Below, one piece after another: positions 45,787 to 58,100 of a DNA stretch of 64,000 bases. The position numbers and the translations under genes were made by a program. The stretch's first letter is position 1; every line of letters begins with the position of its first letter. The DNA lies in the IMG/VR virus record IMGVR_UViG_3300007609_000014, positions 1-64,000 of that record; one strand, 5' to 3'. This stretch comes from a virus. The notes under the pieces are model-generated. The model saw only the letters and a list, made by a program, of their open reading frames with translations. It had not been told where the DNA came from and ran no database searches.

Positions 45787-46117
45787 TTAGTGACTCCAAT
45801 AAGCTCAGTGTTAACACTAGCGAATCATTTGTGCTAGCCACTGTTCGTAAACTGTTTGATTCTTCAACTACCAGCTTACCTGTGATAGGGCTGGTAGCAT
45901 CATTTCCTGGAATTACAAATCCTTTTAACAGTTCAGTTTGGTCCGCTGTGAACGAATCAAAGTGAAGAAAGTCAACTGCTACAGGTGTTTCCGTGATGTT
46001 TGAGATCTGCGCCATCAAAATAATCGCAGTCTTGCCTTCTGGAACAGTGTAGACAATTTCGTTAATGTCTGTAATCTCTTGTGTTACTGTTTTAAATACA
46101 TTTAACGGTTCGGCCAT
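45779..46117 (-). CDS. Small beta-sandwich-like virion protein, 112 aa (first member of duplicated pair, copy 1)
   Basis: MAEPLNVFKTVTQEITDINE, then IVYTVPEGKTAIILMAQISN, ending LTLSLLESLNA. It is a paralogue of the 113-aa protein, with conserved positions spread over the whole length. It lies 17 bases after the 4253-aa gene, with AGAGG as Shine-Dalgarno in that gap, so it is probably co-transcribed with that gene. Function unknown; no catalytic motif is visible. Confidence 0.7.
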   Translation of the reverse strand: MAEPLNVFKTVTQEITDINEIVYTVPEGKTAIILMAQISNITETPVAVDFLHFDSFTADQTELLKGFVIPGNDATSPITGKLVVEESNSLRTVASTNDSLVLTLSLLESLNA

Positions 46118-46134
46118 TTTATTTTATCCTCTTA

Positions 46135-49100
46135 TTATTGTAGTGACAATATGTATGGTGTTAATACAGCAAACAGTGATCTATCAAATGTGTCACCAGT
46201 GATAGTACCTGTTGCTCGTTCAATAGTCAAGCTGTTACCAATCTTGAAGTCACCTGTCTGGTCCGTACTTGTAAAGTACACCTTACCTTCGTTACTTTCA
46301 ACAACTTGCTGTTCCTGGATTGGCTGTCCACCTTTGTACGGTACTGCTTCATTAATGTTCGTACCTGAACCTACCCACTCAAACGTCTGTCCTGATGCAG
46401 TAATCAAACTGGTCTGGTGGAATGTAGCTCTTTCGCCAATCTTTGGAATTCCTCCTGTAGCAATGTTAACGTCAAACGTTACTGTGCTTGAGTATCCATG
46501 CTGTATTAGGTTTACAATTACCTTAAACAGATCTTCAATTCTGTCTGACTGTGCAGAAGATGCCGCAGGAAGTGATAGATCCTGTGCAACTGCTGTTTGC
46601 AACGGACTTAGTTCAATGTTAATAACTGAGTCTTTGCACAACTCTCTTATATAGTCAAACGTTCTTACAGTAGCTTCCTTAGTTGGTACTGGAATCTGTA
46701 AGAATCCGCCATCGAAGTATTGCTCTGCCGCTAGATGCGCCTGTGAGTTACCCAAGTAGAATATATCGTAGCATACTGCATCTACAATGTATCTGATATC
46801 TCTTTCACATCTTTCTTGTACATATGCATAGTTAGCTTCAATAAACTCTGTAACTGACTGCTTGATTAGAGCTTTCTCATTTTGCAGAGTGTTATGTGCT
46901 GTTACCAACTTGCTGTTAACCCAACTTAGATCTGGCTGTTCTTCTGGATTAGAAGAGTCTCCAATATCGCCTTGTGTATTATCAATCCACTTGATGATAT
47001 CTTCAATCAAAGAACCTGCTTTGATCGATGCCGCATCGCCGCTTGGTGATCCGCCTGTAGTATCTTGGGTTTCCACAGTGTTCTTGGCTGTAATAGAAGT
47101 GTTACTGGCAACGCTCTGTACAATTTGCTCTAGATACTCATAAGCTGCCTTTGTGGCATTGATTTCTCTAATGCTTCCTAGCTGGTTAACACCTTCGTCG
47201 GAGAAGTAACTTCTACCTACAACAGTTGTTTCTAAGTTGCCGCCGTATGTCAAATCGTAACGCACAGCGTCCACAATGTAGTTGATATCTCTGCGGCACT
47301 TGGTTTCTAGATAAGCAAAGTTTTCTTCAATGTATGTAGTAACCTGCTTGACCAAGTTAGCACGCTCACTGATAAACTGATTGAAAATAGCCTGCTTGGT
47401 TCTATTATCATTATCACCAACTACCCAAGTAATTAATGGATATTCTTCAGTTGGTGCAGAACTGTTATCTTCAATAATTGTTATGATATCATCTATAAGA
47501 CTGCTAGCTCTTAGTGCACCAGACGCATTTGAAGCATTACCAGTTGTGTCTTGTGTTAATCCATCAACTGTGTTTAGATCACCTTCTGCATCTGGATTAA
47601 GTAGAGCAACTTGTTCTAACAAGCCGCTCAGATAGTTGTAAGCATCTAAGGTTGCTGTGATTTCGTCACTCTCAGTTCCAAGCTGTTGTACACCTGCATC
47701 TGAATAATATGCACGACCTGCAACTAGAGTTTCTAGATTGCCGCCATATGTTAAGTCATAGTTTACAGCGTCTAAGATATATCCTAAATCACGTGTACAT
47801 TTACCGTCACGATCATAATCGCCGGCTACACCTGGATGATTATCTTCAATGTACTGTTTAACTTGTGCAATAATCCAAGCTCTATTCTTTGCAATGTTCT
47901 CGCGTGCATTGAAGTAGCCTGGCAGATATGAATCTACTGCATTTTCCGTATTTTCATAGTTGTTTGGACTAGGAATAGTAAACGAACTAGGTACTGCACT
48001 TATACCGTCATTGATAATAGTGTTAATTAACGCAATATTACTGTCAATGCTGGCTTTGGCAGTATCAGCATCTGCATTTGTTTGAATAACTAACGCTTTT
48101 AGCAATGTTCCAAGATATGTAAATGCTGCTGTAGTTGCTGCCTTCTGTTCTGCTGGAAGAACTCCACTGCTCTGTCTCAAATAAGAACGTCCTGCTGTGA
48201 TCGAACGGAAGTTTGATCCAAATACCATGTCATAGCTGACTGCATCAATTACTAATCCAGTGTCTCGCTCACAAGTTTCTCTGTCATAGCCTAACAGTGG
48301 GAAGTTTTCGCTAATATAAGCCACAACTTCCTCTACAATGAACTGTCTGTTTGCCACAATAGCATTAGCAGCAATTGCATAATCTGCATTACTAGCATTG
48401 CCTGTTCCACCTGTTGGTGTTGGTAGACTTGGCACTGGAGCACTGCTTACTAGTGTTGGGTAAACACTTAGTGAACCGCTTTCGTCACCTGTCAACGTAT
48501 CTGCGGCGTTTGTGGTAAATGTTCCGCTAACAGTAATCAATGTAATTGAAGTACCGTTTTCCTTCTTGACTTCGCCACTTGCTCCGCTGTTCAACTGTGT
48601 AATGATCTCACCTTCAACAACGTTAGCCGGAGCATTCAGTGTGAGTGTAGTGTCAGGACCTGTGTCAAGTATCTGAATGATGTCATTCATTCTGTCTTCA
48701 ATTGCCTGCTTGGCTCCTGCATCACCTTCTGAACCTGTTGCCTTGGCATAAATCTGTCCGCCCATTCCTTTGAAGAAAGGTGAACCGTACCATATTTCTG
48801 TGGTATAGTTGCCAGTTAGGTCAAGTTCAACTTCGCGTGTGGTTGCAGTAGCAAAGTCTCTTTCATAATCTTCCTGCGTTACTTCAATGCCGTCTAGGAA
48901 GAACTTCACGCCTTGAGCATAGCCTTGGCCGCCTACTTGCAGTGTGCCGTTTTCATTCTGACCAAACACCAGCGGATGTCTTAGATCACCGTAGTACACA
49001 TTAGAAATGTCATCCTGGTTAAATCTATACTTAGCGCCTGGCTCTAGCTCAATGACTGGTCTTTCAACTCCGTCAATGTGGAATGAACCTGTCTTAGCTA

Positions 49101-52100
49101 GACCGTAGCTGTCATCTTCAACTGTAACTGTGAACTCTTTGTCTACTTGTTGTATTCCTGAAGCTGACAGTGTTTCAGCTGATACTGCATCTGCCGCAAT
49201 CACTTTCAAGAACTGGAATGCTGCCAGTGTTGCTTTCTTCTGCGATTCTGTTACAACAGCAGCACCTTCTCTGTAATAAGAACGTCCTGCTGTGATTGAA
49301 CGGAAGTTTGATCCGAACATCATATCGTAACCAATAGCATCTAGCACAAGACCAATGTCACGCTCACAGGTTGCTCTGTCATAACCGATTAGCGGGAATG
49401 TTGTGTTAATAAACGCAACTGCTTCTTTTACGAAGAACTCTTTGTTAGCCTGAAGAATATCTTTGGCTTTTCTGCGATCTTCTGTGATGCCCACTGGATC
49501 ATTGAACTGGATTGTGTCAAGCTCTGCAAGAGCCGCACCAGTAATCACAGCACTTAGTTCGCCTGTTGCACTAGCTACTACAGTGTTAGAGTCTGCTGTG
49601 TTAAATGTTCCACTAACTTCAATCAACTCAACTGTTGTAGCGTCAGTAACATTGTCTTTGACTCTACCAAATGCTTTAGTACCTGCTTGTCTTACAATTT
49701 CATTCTTGCTCAGTGTAACTGGTGTGCTGAATGTAACTGTTGTAACCAAACCATTAGCCATTGTGCGAAGAACATCTTCGAATCTAGCCAACAGTCTTGC
49801 GTACTCTGCTGTATCACCGTATACTTTGGTGGTTGTTTTTGCATTCTGAATTGCTTCAACTGGAGTAATTGCTCTCTTAGCTGGAGTGTCGAATGTTCCA
49901 GGTGCAACTGTAGCAGTGAAGAACGGATCTGTTAATACTTTCTTAACTTCGTCTCTCAAGAACTCAATGGCTCTGATTGTTTCTGGAAGCTGTTCTTCAA
50001 ACACAACACTTGCGCTTGCACGATAATAACTGCTTCCAGCTAACAGTGACTGATAGTTAGAATTCATAATCGTGTCTTCTAGCACAGCATTTAGAATCAA
50101 GCCAATGTCTCTTGAACACTTGAACTGATCATATTTGAATGTTGTGTAACGATCTTCGATAAACTGTAGCACTTCTGCTTTTGCATTTTCTTTGTTAGCA
50201 AGAATGCTGTCAAAGTCATTTTGCAATGCAGTTGCGGCCCAGTCAATTGCTGGAAGCTCTTGATCTGGAAGATTGTTAGTGCCTTGCTCGTCAATTGTGG
50301 CAATAACAATTGCCAACAGTGTGCTCAATCTGCTTGCTTCGATTGTGGTTGCAACGGCACCTGAACTGTCTCCTGTATCTTGTGATTCAGTGTTCTTGGT
50401 GCTAGTAACCACTGTGTTACCAAGCACAACATCGCTCACCACATCTTGCAGTCTCTTGTATGCTTCTAGTGTAGCACGAGTTTCTTTTTCGTCACTGCCT
50501 AGTTGATTGATTGCGAACGAGAAGTAGCTTCTTGCAACTTCACGAATAGCACTGTTACCACCGTACAATACGTCATAGCTTAGTGCATCAACAATGAATC
50601 CTACATCACGCTTACAACGTGTTCTGTCATAGGTTCTTTCTGGGAAGTTCTCTAGCAAGAATGCATTTATACTTGTTCCAAACGATGTGGCTTCAGCAAA
50701 GATTGCATCACCTGCGGCAACATACTCTGCGTCTGCCCACGTGTATGACGGATAAGTTGGTGTGGATGGCAAGCTATCTGTGTTACCATCTGTGATTACA
50801 GTCACAATAGTGTCAATGTATCCGTCGATGCGTGTTTGTTCTGTTGCACCTGCCTCTCCTGAAAGGATATTTGCAATTAATGTCTTGAGATTATTATAAG
50901 CATCAATTGTGGCAGTAGTTTCTACCGAGTTAGTGCCTAGCTGGCTAGTTGTGCCTACAAAGTATGCATCGGCTGCAATGTTTGTAGCACTGTTACCGCC
51001 ATACAGTACGTCATAGCTCAGTGCGTCTAGGATAAATCTTAGATCTCTTTCACAGCTTACTTGATTGTATGACAATTGTGTATTAATATAGTTAATTGTG
51101 GAATCAAGTATTCTGTGCTCGTCGTTTCTAACCTGTACACGAGCATTAATTAGATCTGAATCTGCAAATCCTACACTTGGAAGAACTTCAACACTTAGAG
51201 TGTCTAGTGTACCAGTTCGAACTGCATCTTCGATCTCTTGTAGTAATCCGTCGATCAAATTACTTTCAACTGCTGTTGCGTCTGCACCTGATAGATCGGC
51301 TGTTAATGTGTTAGGGGTAGTACCTGTAATTGTCGGTGATACCGATGGATTAACAAGAACCTCTTTGGCTTTGTTTGTTAAATGTGCATATGCATCTGCT
51401 GTGATAGTTCTTTGATCTGCTGGTAGCTGATCAATAGTAGTACCTTCAAAGTATGCTTGCGCATTCAGTCTTGTACCTAAGTTACCACCATACAACACGT
51501 CAAATGTAATACCGTCGAGAATATATTTGACATCTCTTTCACAGCGTGTTTCATCGTAATCCAAACTTGGATCATTAGTTCCAATAAACGCTTTAACTTC
51601 AGCAACAAGGAAGTCTTTGTTATTAATAAGTCTGTTGGCAGCCGCAATTGAATTAGCAATTACTCTTCCAGCGTATGCTGTAGTTCCTGGATAGCTTGCT
51701 GGACCAATGTTTCCGTCTCCGTCTACGTCAAAGTTAATAGCATCTGCAACACTTGCACTATCACCTGGAACTTCTGCACTTACTGAACCATTTTCAATGA
51801 TATCAAGCACTTCGTCAAAGTTAGCAGTCAGTCTATTCACTGCATCTGTGTTAGCAGTACCGTCACTTACTTTGAACTTAACGTCTGACAGTTCAAGAAC
51901 TCTAGCTTTCAGATATCTGATAGCATTTAAAGTAGCACCCTTTTGATTACTGTTTAACAGCTCTGAATTGCTACCTCTTTGATACGAAATGCCTGCGTAT
52001 ACAGAATTGTAGTTAGTACCAAGTACCATATCAAGTGCAACCGCGTCAAGAATCAATCTGCTGTCTCTGCGACACTTGTCTTGGTCATATGTACCTACAA

Positions 52101-55100
52101 GATTTGAGTTAGCTTCAATGAATGCAATAGTGTCTGTGACAATTGCATCTTTGTTTGCTTGGATTAAATCTTTGGCACTGATTACTGCCGCTGTAGCGTC
52201 TGTTGGGTTTGGATATACCACTGTATCAGCCGCAGATGGTCCATTTGAGAAAATATCAATGATTTCGTCAATTGCATCATCTACACGCTTGATAACTTCA
52301 TAGCTTGGGAAACCAGTTGGCTTTTCAGCTATTGCGTGATTCATAAACTTGTTAGGCATATAGAATGTAACACCTGGATACTCAGTGAACACGTGAATGT
52401 GTGCACCTGCACCTAGTGTAGCATTTGATCCGTCGTCTGCCAGTTCTGCAGCCGCTTGATCGGTGTATAATGGATAGTAATATCCTTCACCGTTGCCCAT
52501 TGGAGTAATGTTGTCAGTACCGAACACATAGAAAGGACCTGTGGCAGTTTGATTGCCGTTAACATCGCTTAGAGCAAACATTAACTTCTTAAGCTGTTGA
52601 TATGCAGCAATAGTAATGTCTTTCTGTGCATAGTTTTGAACTTTGTTAGCATTGGCTCTTTGATATGCAAGACCTGATGTAACGCTGTTATAGTTTGTGC
52701 CCATAGCAACGTCAAATGCAGTACCAACAGTTATGATACCTACGTCTCTTGCACACTTATCAATGTCGTATGTAAAGTTAACAAATTCGTCATTTACATA
52801 TGCAACCACTGTGTCTGCAAGTCCTGTCTTAGCAACAGCTGAGGTAACCGCACCTTCACTTGCACTAACAAATGTGTGTGCACTTGTTTCAGGTGATGTT
52901 CCTACATTCACGGTGATTGTGGTTTGTGTAACATTTTCCACAGTAAGATCTGTATTGTATGCTGCTTCCTTGGTTCTTGGATGACGCAGTACGTTTAGAT
53001 TGCCGTCACTGCCACAAGTAAATGCTAGACTTTCTTCCTTCAGTCTAATCTTGTCGCCATACTCGTATGGATGTGGACCAATTTCCAGTGTCATAATACC
53101 TGTTACAGGATTGTATGCGGCGCCATATGGAGTAAATGTGTTCTTGGCAGTTTCTTGTGCAATTTCCACGAAATCTCTCTGTAGATTTGCATCTGCCCAA
53201 GTGATAACAGGATATTCTTGTACAGGAAGTCCTGTGATATTGCCAACCTTAATTACTTCGATAATAATATCAATCAATGCTTGGTATCTAGTTACTTCGG
53301 CTGCTGATCCAGGATCACTTTCGATTTTTTGTACTAGATTATGCCCAGGGGTAGGTGTAACTTCGTCACACACTACTATCTTAGCAATTAGATCTTTTAG
53401 ATGAACATATCCGTCTATAGTAGCATCAGCCTGCCCTTCTGCTAGCTGATCAATTGTGCCAACAAAGTAGCTCTTGGCTGCTTGTACAGTTGCAGAATTA
53501 CCACCATACAGTACGTCAAAGTTAATAGCATCGATAATAAATTCTACATCACGCTTGCACTTTGATTCTACATAATCTAAATTAGGATAGTTGTTATTAA
53601 TATACTGTACAACATCTGTGGCAATAAATTCTTTGTTGATTCTCAACTGATCTTTTGCATCAGTTTGATCTTGTGTTGCATTAGCTGGGTTGTTTAGCTC
53701 AATGTTTTCTACAACACCTGCGTCATCTGTTGAATCGTATGTGCTGTCATATGTAAATGCACCGTCAAGAATGTCAAGAACAACATCAATCAGTCTGGTC
53801 ATTCTTGCACGACCTTGTGTACTCAGCTTGGTTAGCTCATCTACTTTTTCTTTTAGATGTGCAATAGCCGCTACAGTTTGAATCTTCTGACCTGTTAACA
53901 CTTCGCTAGCATTAGCTCTTTGATATGCAAGACCTGCTGTGATAGTGTTGTAGTTGGTGTTTAACACTGTGTCAAGATTTACAGCATCAAGAAGCAATTG
54001 AGTATCTCTTAGACATTTATCTTCGTCATACGTGAAGTTTGTGAACTGATCGTCAATCCAAGCAATAATCTCTTCTTGGATAAATGTTCTATTGCCTTGG
54101 AGCAAAGTATGTGCATCTTGTGTGTTTTGAGCTACGCCTACAGGCATTACAAAATTCAGTGCATTAGCTGCTTGTCTAGTGCTGGTTGCGCCGTTTTCGA
54201 AAATGTCAATCAGTTCGTCGAATGCCGCAGTTGCACGAGCTTTACCAAGATCTGAAAGTCCGGAAATTTCAAGAACTTCGTCTTTTAGATATTTAATAGC
54301 TGCCAGTGTTTGTGGAAACTGCTCTGCTTTTACTTTTGCAATGCTTGCACTACCACGCTGATAGCTTAATCCTGCAATAATTGAATTGTAGTTTGTGCCT
54401 AGTGCAACATCCATCGACACTGCGTCTAGAATTAAACCTACGTCTCTAGCACATACTTCTTCGTCAAAGCGGAACTCACGGAAAGTAGTATCAATAAACT
54501 TAATTGTCTTAATAGTCAAGTTCTGTCTTTCTGCAAGTATCTTTTCTCTGATTTCGTTGCCTGCCGCACTTTGATTTTCAAAGTCTGGGTCAATGTTATC
54601 AATAAAGTCGTTAATGAAATAATTTCTTCTTACAACACTAGACAACACTTCAAACAGCTTTTGAATTCTCAAAATTTCTGTAATTGTTGTTGCAGTTGTG
54701 CTTGTATCCTGTGCAACGAAGTTTGGATCGTTCTGATTTTGCGTAGGAACAACCCTGTTTGAACGAAGCACGTCACCTATTCTATCTTCTAGCAAATCAA
54801 GTGCGTCGCCTGTTGCTCTTCTCTGTAGATCAGGAATTACAATTTGTCCTCTGCTGTTATAATATTGCTTGGCAGCCGCGAAACTCTGGCTGTTGCCTTT
54901 GTAAAGAGTGTCATATACTACTGCATCGATAATGTAGCCTAAGTCTCTTTCACAAGTTGCTTGATCATATGCAAAGTTTGATTCGATAAAGAAAGTAACA
55001 TCTTTTTGTAGATCGCCTTTTTCTCCTTGCAGAATAAGATGATCAGTATACAATCCTTGATTAGAGAATCCAACTGGGTAAGCAATGTTGGCATCATAAC

Positions 55101-58100
55101 CGTCTACCCAAGTTAGTACTGGCTCTTCTTCTTGAGGTTCTGAACTATCATTTTCGATAATAGTGATAATATCTTCTACCAAAGATCCTGCTCGTGTAGC
55201 TGCAGATGCACTATATGTTGCAACGCCTGATCCTAAAACTTGATCAACTGCTGTTTGCAATTCTGTAACATCAGTGTTAGCACCGATCTGTCTTACTAAA
55301 TCTCTTAGGAATCTGTACGACTCAACAGTGGCAATTACTTCTGCTCTGTTAACTCTTACATAACCCCTGTTAATGTACTCTTGATAATTTGCTCCGTCAA
55401 CTGATTGTGTAAGAGCTTCATCTGTGTAAAGTTGGAATGTAGTTTCGTCTACAACTTTAACAAAGAATGTCTGTGCATTTAGACGAATAGGACCATTTAG
55501 GTCAAACAGTGTAACAGTAAATGCATCTCTTAGGCCATGCTCTTCTTCGGTGCTAATCGTGATTGGGTTACCTAAAGTAACACTGGCAATATCTACGTCT
55601 ACAAACTGAGATCCCAGTTGATCAACATCACCGTCTGCGGCAGCTACTACGTCTGAGAAGTAGCTTCTTCCCGCAATAAGTGTTTCTAGGTTGCCGCCAT
55701 ATGTTAAATCATAAACCACAGCATCTAGAATATAGCCAATGTCTCTTGAACACTTTCCGTCGTCGTCGTAAGTTTCTGAAACTTGTGGGAATTCGTTTTC
55801 AATATATTGCTTGACTTCTGCTGTGATAAAGTCTCTGTTGTTGTCAATGTTAGAAATAACATTTGCAATAGTCGTATCACTGGCATTACCTGTACCGCTT
55901 GTAGGTGTTGGTAAATCGTAGTCTGAAGGGACTCTGCTGATACCGTCTTGGATGATATCCACAATTAGATTCATGTTGTCTTCAATTCTTTCAATAGCTA
56001 CAGTTTCTGAAACAATTGCTTTCATTAGGTCTTTTAGGTGCAAGAATGCACTCACAGTAGCTGCTTTTTGCTCTGGAGGTACAACAGTGTCGCCAATAAC
56101 TTCAGTTTGTTCTACTGTTACAGTGCCGCCGTAGCCGCCGTAGCTGGTAGTTTCGCCGGTTGTAACTGTGGTGCTATTGCTACCAACATTCAATGTTGTT
56201 GTGGTTGGATCACTGGTAATCAATGTGCCAGTAACACCTGATGTTGTAGTAAACAGAGGTCTGTCAGTAGCAACACCTTGTAGGGCACCGCGCAGATACG
56301 AACGTCCTGCTGTGATAGAACGGAAGTTTGATCCAAACATCATGTCATAGCTGATTGCATCAATTACTAATCCCACATCTCTTTCGCAAATTTCTCTGTT
56401 ATAACCCAGCAGTGGATAATTTTGATTGATGTATGCGATACCTTCAGCAATCAAATAATCTTTGTTAAGCTGAATATTTGTTTGTGCTCTGGTAATTTCC
56501 GGAAATACTCCAGTTGGAGCTGGAAACTCAATTAATCCGCTAGAGTCGTAATCTGCAAATCCATTTTCAATAATTTCTAACACAAGATTAAAGTTAGCAT
56601 CAACTCTTTCGTATGCTAGTCTGTCAGCGTCTGAACTGGCTGCACTTGGAGGATCAAGCAATGCAAGGACTTCTGTTTTTGCATACTCTAATGCTGCTAG
56701 CGTTTCTTCTTTTTGGTCTGAAATCACAAGTGCTGCTGTTGAGCTACCATATGTTCTACCTGCCACAACACTCTTATAGTTTGTGCCAAATACCATATCG
56801 TCGATAACTGCTTCGATAATCAGTCCTGTGTCTCTGTAACACTTGGCCTGGTTAAACTCCAGCAACACATAATTTGCTTCCACAAACACAATTGTGTCTT
56901 GTACAAGATTGTCTTTTTCTGCTACAATAGAGTTGTAAGCAGTTAGTTCGTCACTAGTAACACCTAGTGCAACAACATCTGGCTCTACTTCTGTTGGAAG
57001 TGTTTCACCGTCTGCAATATAAGTTGTAGTGATACCAATCAGTGTGTCAATTTCTGTGCCTTCAGTGGCAGTAGCATCTGAACCGCTAGTGTCAACTGTT
57101 TCTGTGTTGCCTGTTGTAGGCGTTACACTGGTGCCTTCTACAATATCTGAAGCAACTGCTGCTAGGTGATTATATGCTGCAACGGTCTGTTCTTCTTGTC
57201 CGTCTACTTGGCTGGCAGCACCTACGTAGTATGCTTTTGCTACTTCTACTGAAGCAGTATTACTGCTGTACATTAAGTCATATTGAAGGGCATCTACAAT
57301 TAGTCCTACATCACGTGAACACTTGTCTGAATTGTAAGTAAATCCTTCCCAAATACTTCCAGGTGTAGCATTAGCAACTTCGTCTGCGATGTATGCAATA
57401 ACTTCTGCTTGCAGGAACGTTCTGTTGTTTTCTAATCTTGCAACAGCGTTTTGCTCGTTTGAGCTTGAATTACCAGCTGCCGGAATGTTAAGGGTGGTCA
57501 GATAGTTGTTTGAGATATAGTAAGCACTGGCTTGCTGATTGTTTAGCAAATCAATAATGATGTCAAACAATCCGTTTGAAGTTGTAGTAAGTCCGGTAGG
57601 TACTAGACTAGCAACTCTGCCCTTTACATATTCAATAGCATCAGCAGTTTGTGTTTTTTGATTGTTAATCAAATATGTGCTATTTGCTCTAGTGTAAGCA
57701 AGACCTGCTGTTAGACTTCTGTAGTTTGATCCTAGTGCCAAATCATTTGCGATTGCGTCAAGGATTTCACCCGTGTCTCTGCGGCACTTGGCTTCGTCAA
57801 AGTCTGTTTGATAAGTTTCTTTAACAAAGTCAACCGTGGCTTTCTGAATGGCTTCTTTCTGCGCAAGAACCACTGTTCTTGCTTCTTGCAATTCTGCATC
57901 TTCGGTTGTGAATGTAGGTCCTGTGACAACACCTTGTCCTACTTTGATTGGCGTTGCATCTTTAATAGTGTAAACTTCTTCCGTGTCAGAGAACACAGCC
58001 GCATTCTGAATGTACGGAATATTGGTTAGATCGTTGAAGATCATTGAGCTTCTGTTTACGTTAGCACCTGCTGATGCTGAGAACAGAGCCTCTGAATAAC

